In this document: piece by piece, positions 6,926-16,040 of the stretch
How the letters are laid out: each line of letters opens with the position of its first letter
How positions within the stretch are numbered: the stretch's first letter is position 1
Assembly (NCBI GenBank): GCA_016783865.1
Contig: JADHVS010000068.1
Location: 1 to 19,258, forward strand
Direction: 5' to 3'
DNA from: Bacteroidales bacterium
Lineage (GTDB): Bacteria > Bacteroidota > Bacteroidia > Bacteroidales > SM23-62
DNA length: 19,258 nt
Position numbers and translations under genes: made by a program
Notes under the pieces: generated by a model
What the model was told of the DNA's origin: nothing
Databases searched by the model: none
The model's input: the letters and a program-made list of their open reading frames with translations, nothing else

Positions 6926-9900
6926 GTATTACAGGGAATAGTAAAACTAAATGTGCTGCCTTCTGATAGTTTGCTCTCCACCATTATTTCTCCGCCATTC
7001 ATTTCAACGAACTCCTTACACAGGATCAATCCTAGTCCGGTTCCCTTTTCGTTGCAGGTTCCATTACATTTAAACTTTTCATCTATTTTGAAGAGCTTAT
7101 TCTGATTCTCTTCAGAAATACCTGTACCATTGTCAATAACAGAAACTCTGATGTATTTTTCGTTCCTGACTGCTTTTAATGTTACCAATCCTTCGGGATC
7201 AGTAAATTTAATAGCATTGGTGACAAGGTTTCGTATTACTGTACTGATCATATCCCTGTCGCCAAATGCATTCAAATCTTCACCGAGTCCATTCGTGAGT
7301 GTTATCCCTTTTTTCTCAGCCTGGTTTTTATGCAAATTGATATTGACCTGTACAACGTTAGTAAGGTTAAAATCAGTAGGCTCATAACTCAGTTTTCCTC
7401 TCTGTGATTTAGACCATGTCAGTAAGTTATCAAGAAGATTGTAAATGTGCCTGGTTGATTCATGAACTTTCTTGATTCCGGTTATATTCTCCTCTTCTGT
7501 GGATGATTTGAAGTTTTGCTCGATCATTTCAGTGATCGATAACAGGCTGCCGAAAGGATTTTTAAGGTCGTGAGATATGATTGAGAAAAATTTATCCTTG
7601 GTTGCATTTAATTCCTTAAGATCTCTTTCAGACTCTTCCAGTTTCTTATTTACCTGGTTGATATGTTCATATTGCTGCTTTAAGATCCTGGTTGTCTTAA
7701 CTTTCAATAAATAGTAATAAATAAAAACTACCACGGCAGTGGCAAGCATGACTTCAAGTAAAATAAACCACCAGGTTTTCCAGGTTGGAGGGGTAATTAT
7801 AATATTTAATGTAGCTACAGAATCGCTCCAAATACCATCGGGATTTTGGGCTTTTACTTTAAATGTATAGACACCATCCCGCATGTTAGCATAAGAAACA
7901 TAATTTCTGTTTCCTGCCATCAGCCATTCCTTGTCAAGACCTTCCATCATGTATGCATAATTCTCTTTACCGGTATTATGACTGGTTAAGGTGGAAAATT
8001 CAAAGGAAACGAACCTGTGCTTATAATCAAGGATGATCTTGTCAGTATAAGAAATGTTTTCCTGGAGGTAAAATCTTCCGTCTTCTTCGATCACCTTGTT
8101 CGCAGGAATTCCATTCCTTATCTTTTTGGAAATTGGCAGTACTTCCACCTCAGTTCCCAGGATCTCAAGTTTGGTTATCACCAGCTCATATTCATTTTCC
8201 TGAGGTATGATCTTCTCTGGAAAAATGATATTTAATCCGTAAACACCTCCGAAATACAACTTGCCGCTGTGGCCTTTGTGAAAAGCGCCGCCATTGAACT
8301 CGTTGCTCTGCAGGCCATCATTCACATCATAATTCTTAAAGGTGAGCAATTCAGGATTGAATTTTGAGATCCCCAGGTTTGTGCTCATCCAGAGATTCCT
8401 GCTTTCATCAGGCAGAACACCGTAGATTACCTCATTCGGCAGGCCATCCTCAAGTCCAAAATGAATGATCTCTTCAGTTTCAGGATTAAATTTATTCAGT
8501 CCGCTGTTTGTCCCGATCCAAAAGGTTCCTTCAGGTTCCTCAAAAACTGAAAAAACGATATTATCTGAAATAATATTGGGCGCCTCCACATCATACAAAT
8601 AGGCAGTGAAGGTTTCAGTTTTCATATCCATAATGTTCAGCCCCCCTCCATAGGTCCCAAGCCAGAGCCGGTTCTGATTGTCCTGGTACAGATTTGAGTA
8701 TATAAAATTGTGTGAAATACTTGACGGATCTGCCTCAGAATGCAGGAATCGCTGAAAATTACCTGTTTCAGGATTAAATTTATTCAGTCCCCCGCGAGTA
8801 CCTATCCAGAATATTCCCTTATAATCCTCCAGAACTGCCCTGACCGAATTATTTGAAATGGAATTAGGATTATTCGGATCAAACTGAAAATGAGTAAATT
8901 GTTTAGTGGCTGGATCAAACCTGTTTAATCCTCCACCATCCGTTCCAAACCAGAGTATCCCCTTGCTATCCTGGTAAATCTCCCTGACCGATGGATGAGA
9001 TATAGTATTTGGATCTCCCGGATTATGGTCATAATATTCAAATGTATTGGAGACCGGATCATAATGGTTTACTCCCCTGTTGTTGGTGCCAATCCAGATT
9101 GTCCCATCTATGTCTTCCCATACAGACCATATAAATTGGCTGGACAGGCTATTCGGATCAAGTGAGTTTTGCTTCATCAACTCAAACTTATGGGCATAGG
9201 GATCGAAGATGCTAATGCCCGCTCCAAATGTGCCGAACCAGAGGACTCCTGATCTGTCCTCGTAGATACAATTAATCGAATTCTCGGATAAGCTTTGAGG
9301 ATTGCCCGGATTATTCTGGTACTGGAAAATCTTTCCACTCGGCTCGATTACATACAATCCGTTTCCAAAGGATCCAAACCATAATGTAGAATGACTGTCC
9401 TCAAATAGTGGTTTTGATGTGTTTATTGAAAGACTGTTTGAAACATCAGTTGATCTGATCGCAAGTTTGAATTTATTAATGCTTTCCTTGAACTGAAATA
9501 ATCCAGTCTGAGTAAGAATCCATAACCGGTCATTTCTGTCCTGATAAACCTTCCTGATGGTATGATCTGTTGGATCCAGCCGGAGGGCTTCTGGTATCTG
9601 ATAACTATTAATTTGATTACTGGCTGGATTATATCTGATTAATCCCTGACTTGTGCCCAGCCACAAGGAATTTTGAACAGGAAAAATACTGAACACCGTC
9701 AGGGAACCTGTTATTTCACCTGTAAAGTTCACCTTTAAAAATGTATCCGAGGAGGTGGAATAATAAAATAGACCTGAATCGGTGCCAATCCAGAGATTCC
9801 CCTCATTATCAGGCTGGATATCCTGGATACGTGTGTCTAATCCTTTCAGATCAACTGACTCAATCGAAGTTATCTCCGGGACTCCGGAATTGAGATCAAT

Positions 9901-10362
9901 TCGATTAAGCCCTTTCATTGTGCCAATCCAAATGAAGCGGGTTCCGGCATATAATTTGGTTATGGTATCGTTAGATATTCCGGGCTTTTCCGGCGAAGAA
10001 GTAATATATTGCCTGAATGTCTCCGTTTTTGGATCGAACCAGGTTACTCCGCCTCTGGAACCAAACCATAAATTATGGCGTATATCTTCCACAATATGTT
10101 CAATCCACCGGTATGAAAGGCTGTTTGTGTCTTGTTGATCAGGCCTGTAGATGGTAATATTCTTTCCATCATATTTATTCAACCCGTCTTCCGTGCCAAA
10201 CCACATGAATCCCTTGCTATCCTGGTAAATGCAGTAAACCGAGCTGAGCGACAGACCATCGTTGATGGTAATACGACGGAAACGCAATTCTGTTCCCAGG
10301 TCAATAATACCGGAAGAAAATATGAAAAGACATAAAATACAAAATAGCCTTAGCCTGATCAT
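6901..10362 (-). CDS. Reg_prop/Y_Y_Y periplasmic-sensing histidine kinase
   Basis: A 1153-residue sensor. N-terminal hydrophobic signal/anchor (about 1-20), then 14 Reg_prop blades of the LWFGT/FWIGT-GGLNKFNP type (about 35-700, enough for two seven-bladed propellers), a Y_Y_Y domain (about 782-855), one transmembrane helix (about 865-888, WWFILLEVMLATAVVVFIYY), a coiled coil, HisKA with phospho-acceptor His931 in SHDLKNPFG, and HATPase_c with N-box Asn1045/Asn1049, the DNGTGIS box and the GTGLGL box. It should bind a ligand, probably a glycan, in the periplasm and phosphorylate a cytoplasmic partner. Unlike the classical hybrid (HTCS) proteins of this architecture, it ends after the ATPase domain, with no receiver and no AraC-type HTH, so the response regulator must be encoded elsewhere. 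The C-terminal DPESSSG and stop come from a REP-like repeat. The neighbourhood contains no SusC/SusD or glycoside hydrolase. Confidence 0.95.
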   Translation of the reverse strand: MIRLRLFCILCLFIFSSGIIDLGTELRFRRITINDGLSLSSVYCIYQDSKGFMWFGTEDGLNKYDGKNITIYRPDQQDTNSLSYRWIEHIVEDIRHNLWFGSRGGVTWFDPKTETFRQYITSSPEKPGISNDTITKLYAGTRFIWIGTMKGLNRIDLNSGVPEITSIESVDLKGLDTRIQDIQPDNEGNLWIGTDSGLFYYSTSSDTFLKVNFTGEITGSLTVFSIFPVQNSLWLGTSQGLIRYNPASNQINSYQIPEALRLDPTDHTIRKVYQDRNDRLWILTQTGLFQFKESINKFKLAIRSTDVSNSLSINTSKPLFEDSHSTLWFGSFGNGLYVIEPSGKIFQYQNNPGNPQSLSENSINCIYEDRSGVLWFGTFGAGISIFDPYAHKFELMKQNSLDPNSLSSQFIWSVWEDIDGTIWIGTNNRGVNHYDPVSNTFEYYDHNPGDPNTISHPSVREIYQDSKGILWFGTDGGGLNRFDPATKQFTHFQFDPNNPNSISNNSVRAVLEDYKGIFWIGTRGGLNKFNPETGNFQRFLHSEADPSSISHNFIYSNLYQDNQNRLWLGTYGGGLNIMDMKTETFTAYLYDVEAPNIISDNIVFSVFEEPEGTFWIGTNSGLNKFNPETEEIIHFGLEDGLPNEVIYGVLPDESRNLWMSTNLGISKFNPELLTFKNYDVNDGLQSNEFNGGAFHKGHSGKLYFGGVYGLNIIFPEKIIPQENEYELVITKLEILGTEVEVLPISKKIRNGIPANKVIEEDGRFYLQENISYTDKIILDYKHRFVSFEFSTLTSHNTGKENYAYMMEGLDKEWLMAGNRNYVSYANMRDGVYTFKVKAQNPDGIWSDSVATLNIIITPPTWKTWWFILLEVMLATAVVVFIYYYLLKVKTTRILKQQYEHINQVNKKLEESERDLKELNATKDKFFSIISHDLKNPFGSLLSITEMIEQNFKSSTEEENITGIKKVHESTRHIYNLLDNLLTWSKSQRGKLSYEPTDFNLTNVVQVNINLHKNQAEKKGITLTNGLGEDLNAFGDRDMISTVIRNLVTNAIKFTDPEGLVTLKAVRNEKYIRVSVIDNGTGISEENQNKLFKIDEKFKCNGTCNEKGTGLGLILCKEFVEMNGGEIMVESKLSEGSTFSFTIPCNTDPESSSG

Positions 10363-10767
10363 GCAAAAGCCTGATTTAAAGATTCCTATAATACAATATA
10401 CGAACTACCTTTCGATTTGTGAAATCTTTTGTGCGCCGAAAAATGAAACTCTTAAATTGAACCTAATCAAAGCCGTCTAATATAAAGACCGTAAAAAATG
10501 CAAATAGTTACAAAAATGCTGCAAAAAAAATGCCATCAAACCTTAAATTCATTCAAAATAGCGAAGTTGTTCTATTATTTTTCTACTTGCTGACTCGTGG
10601 ACTCGTGGACTTGTGGACTCTTCTGTCGCAGACTTGCTGACTCGTAGACTTGCAGACTCTTCTGTCGCAGACTGCCGACTGGCAAACTCTTCCCATGCCG
10701 ACACTCACACTCCACTTGACCCCTTGGCCCCTCAACCCCTTAGACTCTTAAATCCTCAGACCCTTCT
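10363..10767. other. Gene-free interval: sensor upstream region and octamer repeats
   Basis: The left half (10363-10580) is AT-rich, carries no convincing open frame and should hold the promoter of the sensor kinase; I find no clean TAnnTTTG match. The right half (10585-10760) is low-complexity DNA made of degenerate ACTC/ACTTG units, reaching the 3' end of the sodium:solute symporter gene. Short frames here on the plus strand (10132-10849) look like shadows. Confidence 0.6.
10585..10684. repeat. Degenerate 7-8 bp tandem array with higher-order duplication
   Basis: Octamers ACTTGCTG, ACTCGTGG, ACTCGTGG, ACTTGTGG are followed by ACTCTTCTGTCGCAG. The pattern then repeats as ACTTGCTG, ACTCGTAG, ACTTGCAG, ACTCTTCTGTCGCAG, with heptamers ACTGCCG and ACTGGCA after it. 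A decayed tail (CTCTTCCCATGCCGACACTC and so on) continues to about 10760. It is related, in inverted orientation, to the array at 6744-6810. Confidence 0.8.
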
Positions 10768-12126
10768 TCACTCGATCCAGCGATTATTCTTTACCTTATT
10801 GATCACCATTCCAACCAAAACACCAACGATACAGGAAACCCAGGCATAGATTATCAGCTTTTCGGATATTCCCACAATGGCTGCTGGAATAATCACACCA
10901 ACCAGGCAAAGCGTTATAGACAGGTTTACACTGTAACGATTGATTTTAGGAAGGATCCAGATAACAACAATCAGGAAGCCAAGCGACATGGTCAGGGAAA
11001 CAAAGAAAAATGTGGCTTCAACAATATCGCGTATGAGTAATGTGATCGTAATGCCCAAAGCCATCAGCACAGCCATAGAGATCCGCATCGTTTTGAAAAC
11101 TTGCTGTTTGTCCAGTTTCATGGCCTTTTCCAGGAAATCCTGGGTAACAGATGAGGCCGTGGTAAACAAATATGTATCGGCCGACGAAGATACAGCAGAA
11201 TAAATGATCACAACAGACAGACCGGCAAGCCCAACTGGCAGCAGGTTGCTGAATCCGACGATAAGGGCAGTATCAGGGTCAATATTGGGTAATTCAGTCC
11301 TGACAATGATCCCAATAATAAGAAGGATTACGCCAATGATCATATAAAACACGGAGGACATGAAAAGGCTACGCTTAAAATGTTTCTTGTCTTTGATGGC
11401 ATACACCCTTTGCCATAATTCAGCAGAAGCCATTGGGATAAAGAAGCCGGCAAGGAAAAAGCTGACCAGCTGGAAAACCGGTATGCTAAATAAGTCCAGA
11501 AAGGCTATTTTTATCGGTGTTTCAGATGCCACGATCAAATAGATCATTAAAATAAACAACAGGAATATACCGATGGTTTGAATAACGTCTGTTTTTACTA
11601 CCGCATTAAATCCCCCTGCCAGCAGATACAGCAAAATGATCACTCCAACAAGAATGACTGAAAATTCATAACTGATGGGCGTATATTCACTGACCAGCGT
11701 AGCACCTGCGGTAAAATTCACAACTACCCAACCGAACATGATGATGATTACGATGATTGTCGCAAGGTAACCGGCAAAATTACCTTTCAGGAAAAAGAAG
11801 AAATCCGGGAGGGTATAGAACTTCTGCTCATCGGCCATCTTTTTTACTTTCACTCCAAAAAAGTAAAATACAAAAAGTCCAAAAACTGAACCGATAAAAT
11901 ACCAGAGTGCTCCCAAACCGTACAAATAGACCAGTGCAGTATAGGTTAACAGGATGGCTGCTCCAATCCGGCTTGAAAATATGGTGGTAGTAGCCTGAAA
12001 TGATTTTAATTTTCTGCCGGCAATCAGGTAGTCCTCGCGGTCCGACTTTTTCCCGGTCCAGAATCCAACTACAAGGATAATGGCAAAGTAGAGGGCTATT
12101 AATAAAATATCAATTCCGGTTAACAT
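10768..12126 (-). CDS. Sodium:solute symporter (SSS family)
   Basis: A 452-residue polytopic inner-membrane protein with about 12-13 helices. The start MLTGIDILLIALYFAIILVV followed by GKKSDREDYLIAGRKL (DYLIAGR motif) is typical of SSS proteins, as is the unwound first core helix region FSSRIGAAIL. The later AVSSSADTYLFTTASSVTQD carries the Ser/Ser/Asp cluster of the Na2 site in this family. It probably couples Na+ entry to uptake of a sugar, amino acid or carboxylate; the substrate cannot be assigned. The C-terminus (NNRWIE) ends against the degenerate repeat array, and the gene appears monocistronic, with a divergent methyltransferase gene 285 bp upstream. Length is slightly shorter than many SSS members (about 500) but no core helix appears to be missing. 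Confidence 0.92.
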   Translation of the reverse strand: MLTGIDILLIALYFAIILVVGFWTGKKSDREDYLIAGRKLKSFQATTTIFSSRIGAAILLTYTALVYLYGLGALWYFIGSVFGLFVFYFFGVKVKKMADEQKFYTLPDFFFFLKGNFAGYLATIIVIIIMFGWVVVNFTAGATLVSEYTPISYEFSVILVGVIILLYLLAGGFNAVVKTDVIQTIGIFLLFILMIYLIVASETPIKIAFLDLFSIPVFQLVSFFLAGFFIPMASAELWQRVYAIKDKKHFKRSLFMSSVFYMIIGVILLIIGIIVRTELPNIDPDTALIVGFSNLLPVGLAGLSVVIIYSAVSSSADTYLFTTASSVTQDFLEKAMKLDKQQVFKTMRISMAVLMALGITITLLIRDIVEATFFFVSLTMSLGFLIVVIWILPKINRYSVNLSITLCLVGVIIPAAIVGISEKLIIYAWVSCIVGVLVGMVINKVKNNRWIE

Positions 12127-12411
12127 AGCGATATGATTTAGTGAGTATTAGGTGCAATTGCAATATACTTTTAGTCAGAGTTTTGGCGTGGTTTGTTGGT
12201 TGGCTTATTGATGATCAAAAGGTATAATCTAATGCTATACCGCCACCAAAATAGGAAAATTGATTTAAAAAATACTATCAGATCGGTCATAATTAATTAA
12301 AGGAACAACCACTTCCAGGTAGCTCCCTGTTATTTACTGATCAGGCAATCGTGTTTGGTATTACTTCTAATTTGATATAAATTTAAAATAAGTTAAATCC
12401 TAACAATTGAA

Positions 12412-13251
12412 ATGAATAACCTCAGCAAGGTCTCAGAGACAGCAATATTAACACTCAGATCAAGGGTTGTTGAATCCCGGAAGAACCATCCTGTAATTTC
12501 AGATCCGGTTGGCGTGGAGCTGTTGCGAAGGATTGAAAAACAGGCTCCTGAAGGATCAATTAAGTCATTGCTGCACAGAAAATTACCTGGCACTCTTACC
12601 AATCCCCTGGCATTAAGGGCCCGCAAATATGATTCATTCGCAATAAATTTCATTAAATCTCAACCGGATGGCATAATCGTTAATCTGGGAGCAGGATTCG
12701 ATACCCGCTACTGGCGCATGAACAATGAAAGGATTAAATATTTTGAGGTAGATCTGCCGGAGGTAATCGAAGCAAAAAAAACTCTTATCGGCGACCTGAT
12801 AAATTATGAAATGTTAAGTACTTCCGTATTAGAGGATGATTGGATAGAACATATTGCCTCTCTTCAGACGAGTAATATTCTGCTTATGGCTGAAGGATTA
12901 TTTATGTACCTTCCCGAAAATGAAGTCATCAGGACTTTTACCAAAATATCCGAAACCTTTTCAAATTCGAAGATCATTTTTGAAGTAGTTAATAAAAAAT
13001 ACACACAGGGCTTCCGGAAGAGGATGGTGGAGCAGAAGATGAAAAGAAGGATGGGCTGTTCTGCCGGATCTTCTTATAATTATGGTGTACAGAATGCAAG
13101 AGAAATTGAAAACTACGGCAACGGTATTAAAGTAGTGGAAGAATGGTCATACTTCGATGACAAAGACATAAAGCCATCATTCTTAAGGCTGTTCTGCAAC
13201 GTTAGATTCATGTCCAGAACCCAATGGACAATAGTGGCTGATCTGGATTAA
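12412..13251 (+). CDS. Class I SAM methyltransferase, LCMT/PPM1 family
   Basis: A 279-residue soluble protein of the leucine carboxyl methyltransferase-like family (COG3315). The SAM-binding motif I is clear, VNLGAGFDTRYWR (residues 90-102), followed by the acidic strand FEVDLPEVIEAKK and by LLMAEGLFMYLPENEVI, which is the family's characteristic MAEG-hMYL motif. The N-terminal helix region with NPLALRARKYD is also typical. Bacterial members methylate carboxyl or hydroxyl groups of small molecules or polyketides; the substrate here is unknown and no biosynthetic genes are nearby. The gene stands alone between two minus-strand genes and converges on the aminopeptidase gene. Confidence 0.88.
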   Translation: MNNLSKVSETAILTLRSRVVESRKNHPVISDPVGVELLRRIEKQAPEGSIKSLLHRKLPGTLTNPLALRARKYDSFAINFIKSQPDGIIVNLGAGFDTRYWRMNNERIKYFEVDLPEVIEAKKTLIGDLINYEMLSTSVLEDDWIEHIASLQTSNILLMAEGLFMYLPENEVIRTFTKISETFSNSKIIFEVVNKKYTQGFRKRMVEQKMKRRMGCSAGSSYNYGVQNAREIENYGNGIKVVEEWSYFDDKDIKPSFLRLFCNVRFMSRTQWTIVADLD

Positions 13252-13321
13252 TCCCAATTATTCAACGATTACTCACCTATCCATTTGTTGCTATAAAATA
13301 TATATTTGACAATTCTTTTAC

Positions 13322-13342
13322 CTCGTAACTAGTAACTCGTAA
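13322..13342. repeat. Degenerate heptamer array (CTCGTAA x3)
   Basis: Three 7-bp units CTCGTAA, CTAGTAA, CTCGTAA, then the start of another (CTTAAAA). It lies between the convergent ends of the methyltransferase and aminopeptidase genes. Confidence 0.7.
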
Positions 13343-13380
13343 CTTAAAATTAAAGTTTTATAAAAATTCTATAAAGTATT

Positions 13381-14763
13381 CTATTGAGTTTGCCGAATCA
13401 GGTGATCACTGATATCGATCCCCTTCTCAGACATCAGTTTCTCGATCTCATCAACTTTTTTAGGTACGGAAGCTGATAGTACCCTATGGCCTGTATCTGT
13501 TACCAGGACATCATCCTCAATTCTCACTCCAAGCTCTTCTTCCCGAATATAAATGCCTGGCTCAATGGTGATTACCATGCCGGCCTCGAGCGTTCCCAGC
13601 TCAACACCACGGGCATTTATAAGACCAATGTGATGCCCCAGTCCATGGAAATAATATTTCTTAAAATCCTTTTTGTCATCAATTAATCCGATTTTTAACA
13701 TCCCTTCAGCCAACACCTCATCCGCTTTCTTAGAAACCTCAGAGAAAGGCACACCAGGTTTTACCATTTTTATGGCTTCTTCGTTTGCATTTAAGACAAT
13801 CTCATAGATCTCTTTTTGCCGGGGACTGTATTTACCATTGACCGGGATGGTGCGGGTGATATCCGACCAGTAGAATTGATAATCGGCTCCAATATCCACC
13901 ACAACAATATCTCCGTCTTCCATTTTTCGCGAGTTTTCCATCCAGTGTAAAATCACGGAATTGGGACCTGAACCGATGATACAGGGAAATCCTGCTGCCG
14001 GGGCTCCATTGATCGAGTACACATAGCGAATGATGGCCTGCAACTGGTACTCATACATGCCCGGCTGGATGGATTTCATGGCCGTTCTATGGGCCTCGCT
14101 TGCGATATTAACGGATGTCTGGAGGATATCAATCTCTGCTGGTGACTTGGTCCTGAGAAAAGGGGCAATGACCAGGGCAGGTGATTGAATATCCAGCACT
14201 GCTCCTTTTTCACGGGCCTTGTTAATACGTTGCTCGTCTTCGGTTAACGGGCTGTCAAGATATTTAGATTTGTCGTAATCAAAGTATAATACCTCCGGAC
14301 TGCTCAACAGAATTTCCCCAAGGTAGTCATCAAATTCGCCTGACGGCTTAACATGCATAAATCCCAATTCTTCTTTAGCTCCCTCTATCCCAAAACCCTG
14401 GGCATCCCAATCAGCGGTGACAGGATTATGCGGTGTAACAAATAAAACCTCTGATGGGGGAGCCTGCGGTTTTACTCCAAACCGTGCCGGGGGCAAAGGG
14501 CGGGTATGTTCACCACGCAATACCAGAGAGGCATTGGTCTCATTGATCCCGGTAAGGTAATAGAAGAATCCACCGATGCGTGGAAAGGCGAATGTCCCGG
14601 ACACATTGCCGCTCCTGAGGATAAGTACACTGTTTGGTTCAAGCTTGCTGATTACCTCCTGGCGGCGATGTTTGAATTCTTCCGTACTTTGAGAGAATAA
14701 TTGAGTATTGCACAATATTAGTGAGAGGGCAAAAAGAAGGATTTGAAGTTTAAGAGCTTTCAT
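13381..14763 (-). CDS. Exported Xaa-Pro aminopeptidase (M24B)
   Basis: A 460-residue protein with a Sec signal peptide (first about 25 residues, ending LFSQ), an N-terminal creatinase/aminopeptidase-P-type domain (about 30-205) and a C-terminal pita-bread M24 domain. All five metal ligands expected in the family are present: Asp290 (VVVDIGAD), Asp301 (WSDITRT), His377 (HGLGHHIG), Glu401 (ITIEPG) and Glu416 (GVRIEDD). His273 (ILHWMEN) matches the family's substrate-binding histidine. It should remove an N-terminal residue preceding proline from peptides, in the periplasm. Its start is divergent from the UroD-like gene (101 bp between start codons). It fits a peptide-degrading lifestyle together with the two Na+ symporters. 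Confidence 0.94.
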   Translation of the reverse strand: MKALKLQILLFALSLILCNTQLFSQSTEEFKHRRQEVISKLEPNSVLILRSGNVSGTFAFPRIGGFFYYLTGINETNASLVLRGEHTRPLPPARFGVKPQAPPSEVLFVTPHNPVTADWDAQGFGIEGAKEELGFMHVKPSGEFDDYLGEILLSSPEVLYFDYDKSKYLDSPLTEDEQRINKAREKGAVLDIQSPALVIAPFLRTKSPAEIDILQTSVNIASEAHRTAMKSIQPGMYEYQLQAIIRYVYSINGAPAAGFPCIIGSGPNSVILHWMENSRKMEDGDIVVVDIGADYQFYWSDITRTIPVNGKYSPRQKEIYEIVLNANEEAIKMVKPGVPFSEVSKKADEVLAEGMLKIGLIDDKKDFKKYYFHGLGHHIGLINARGVELGTLEAGMVITIEPGIYIREEELGVRIEDDVLVTDTGHRVLSASVPKKVDEIEKLMSEKGIDISDHLIRQTQ

Positions 14764-14864
14764 GGTTTGTCAAGGTTTATTAGTTTGTATGGGAACTACT
14801 AAATTAGTAATTGCCCTACAAATATGATACATTTATAATTCATTCTGTAAATCCTGATAATGGT

Positions 14865-16031
14865 ATGGAGAATGCTGAGTCATTGTCTTCCAGGGAGCGT
14901 GTTTCAAAAGCTTTAAATTTCGAGGAGCCTGACCGCATCCCGATCGATCTGGGCGGATTCCAGACTGGTATACATAGAAAAGCATATATCGCGTTGCTTG
15001 ATTTTTTAGGCAGGGAGGAGGAAATTGTCATACTTGATCCGGTGCAGCAGCTGGCAAAACCCAGCGAGGAAATATTGGAATTATTTCATATAGATATTCG
15101 GTATATCACATCCGGAAGTCCCGGGAGTTATGATGGAACAATCAAACTGAATGAACGTAATGGCCAGCTCTGGCACGATCTGAAAGATGAGTTCGGTGTG
15201 ATCTGGTCGATGCCGGATACCCAGCAGTTATTCATGGATATTTCTCACCATCCGCTGGCACATGCCAGAAAAGAAGATGTTTTAAATTATCCCTTCCCGA
15301 AAGGTAATGATCCTGAACGATTTGCCGGAGTGAGAGACCGGTTGCAGCATCTTCGTCGAAATACTGATTATGCCATTTCAACCGGGATTGGCGGGGTGGT
15401 ATATGAATATTGCTGGTATCTCAGGGGGCTGGAAAGATGGTTCATGGATATGCTGGAAAATCCTGATTTCTGTGAGTTATTGCTGGATAAAATGCTGGAA
15501 TACTGGCTCGACTATTATACTGGTTATTTAAGTGAGATTGGCGACATTGTCGACATCGTAATGATAGGAGATGACCTTGCAGGGCAGGGTGGTCCGCTGT
15601 TCTCACCCGATTTCTACCGGCAAGTCGTAAAACCAAGACAGAAACAGCTGGTTCAGCATATCAAGAGGTTGACAAATGCGAAGATCTGGTATCATACCTG
15701 TGGCGGATGTTTCGATTATATTCCTGATCTGCTGGATAATGGGATCGATATATTGAATCCGATCCAGGTGAATGCTGCAGGGATGGATCCACAAAAGCTT
15801 AAATCGATATATGGAGACCGGTTGGTATTTTGGGGAGGTGGGATCGATTCACAACGTATCCTTCCTTTTGAATCTCCTGAAACGATACGGAACCAGGTGA
15901 AAGCCAATCTTGAGATATTTAAGCCGGGTGGGGGGTATGTTTTCAATAATGTCCATAACATCCAGGCAGAGGTGCCGCCAGAGAATATTTTAGCCATGTA
16001 CGATGCCGCCTATCAATATGGATTTTACTAG
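14865..16031 (+). CDS. Uroporphyrinogen decarboxylase-like (COG0407) protein
   Basis: A 388-residue TIM-barrel-type protein. I chose the ATG at 14865 because the sequence after it (SRERVSKALNFEEPDRIPID) is the standard start of the family; the longer reading from a TTG at 14811 adds residues with no family character. Conserved stretches include VMIGDDLAGQGGPLFSPDFY, YHTCGGCFDYIPDLLDNGID with His277/Cys279 as a possible zinc-binding HxC, ILNPIQVNAAGMDP, FWGGGIDSQ and FNNVHNIQAEVPPENILA. It lacks the N-terminal arginine-rich substrate motif of true HemE, so heme synthesis is unlikely. Relatives act as corrinoid-linked methyltransferases or are uncharacterised catabolic proteins; I see no distal cysteine completing the usual zinc site. 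No corrinoid protein is encoded nearby. Its end is only 9 bp from the end of the convergent MFS pseudogene. Confidence 0.85.
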   Translation: MENAESLSSRERVSKALNFEEPDRIPIDLGGFQTGIHRKAYIALLDFLGREEEIVILDPVQQLAKPSEEILELFHIDIRYITSGSPGSYDGTIKLNERNGQLWHDLKDEFGVIWSMPDTQQLFMDISHHPLAHARKEDVLNYPFPKGNDPERFAGVRDRLQHLRRNTDYAISTGIGGVVYEYCWYLRGLERWFMDMLENPDFCELLLDKMLEYWLDYYTGYLSEIGDIVDIVMIGDDLAGQGGPLFSPDFYRQVVKPRQKQLVQHIKRLTNAKIWYHTCGGCFDYIPDLLDNGIDILNPIQVNAAGMDPQKLKSIYGDRLVFWGGGIDSQRILPFESPETIRNQVKANLEIFKPGGGYVFNNVHNIQAEVPPENILAMYDAAYQYGFY

Positions 16032-16040
16032 ACTATGTCC

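Noticed and set aside
10585..10760. Possible CRISPR array
   Set aside because: Units are only 7-8 bp, degenerate and back to back, without spacers of constant length, and no cas gene is present.
10132..10849. Plus-strand frames of 67, 72 and 78 codons around the sensor kinase start and the octamer array
   Set aside because: Low-complexity or antisense sequence without initiation signals; the last one is a translation of the repeat array and of the symporter's antisense.
12127..12411. Regulatory element or small RNA between the divergent symporter and methyltransferase genes
   Set aside because: The region is AT-rich with only partial promoter-like matches and no stable hairpin that I could confirm by eye.
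14865..16031. Heme biosynthesis gene hemE
   Set aside because: The N-terminal arginine-containing substrate motif of HemE is missing and no heme genes are nearby; only the broader family is supported.
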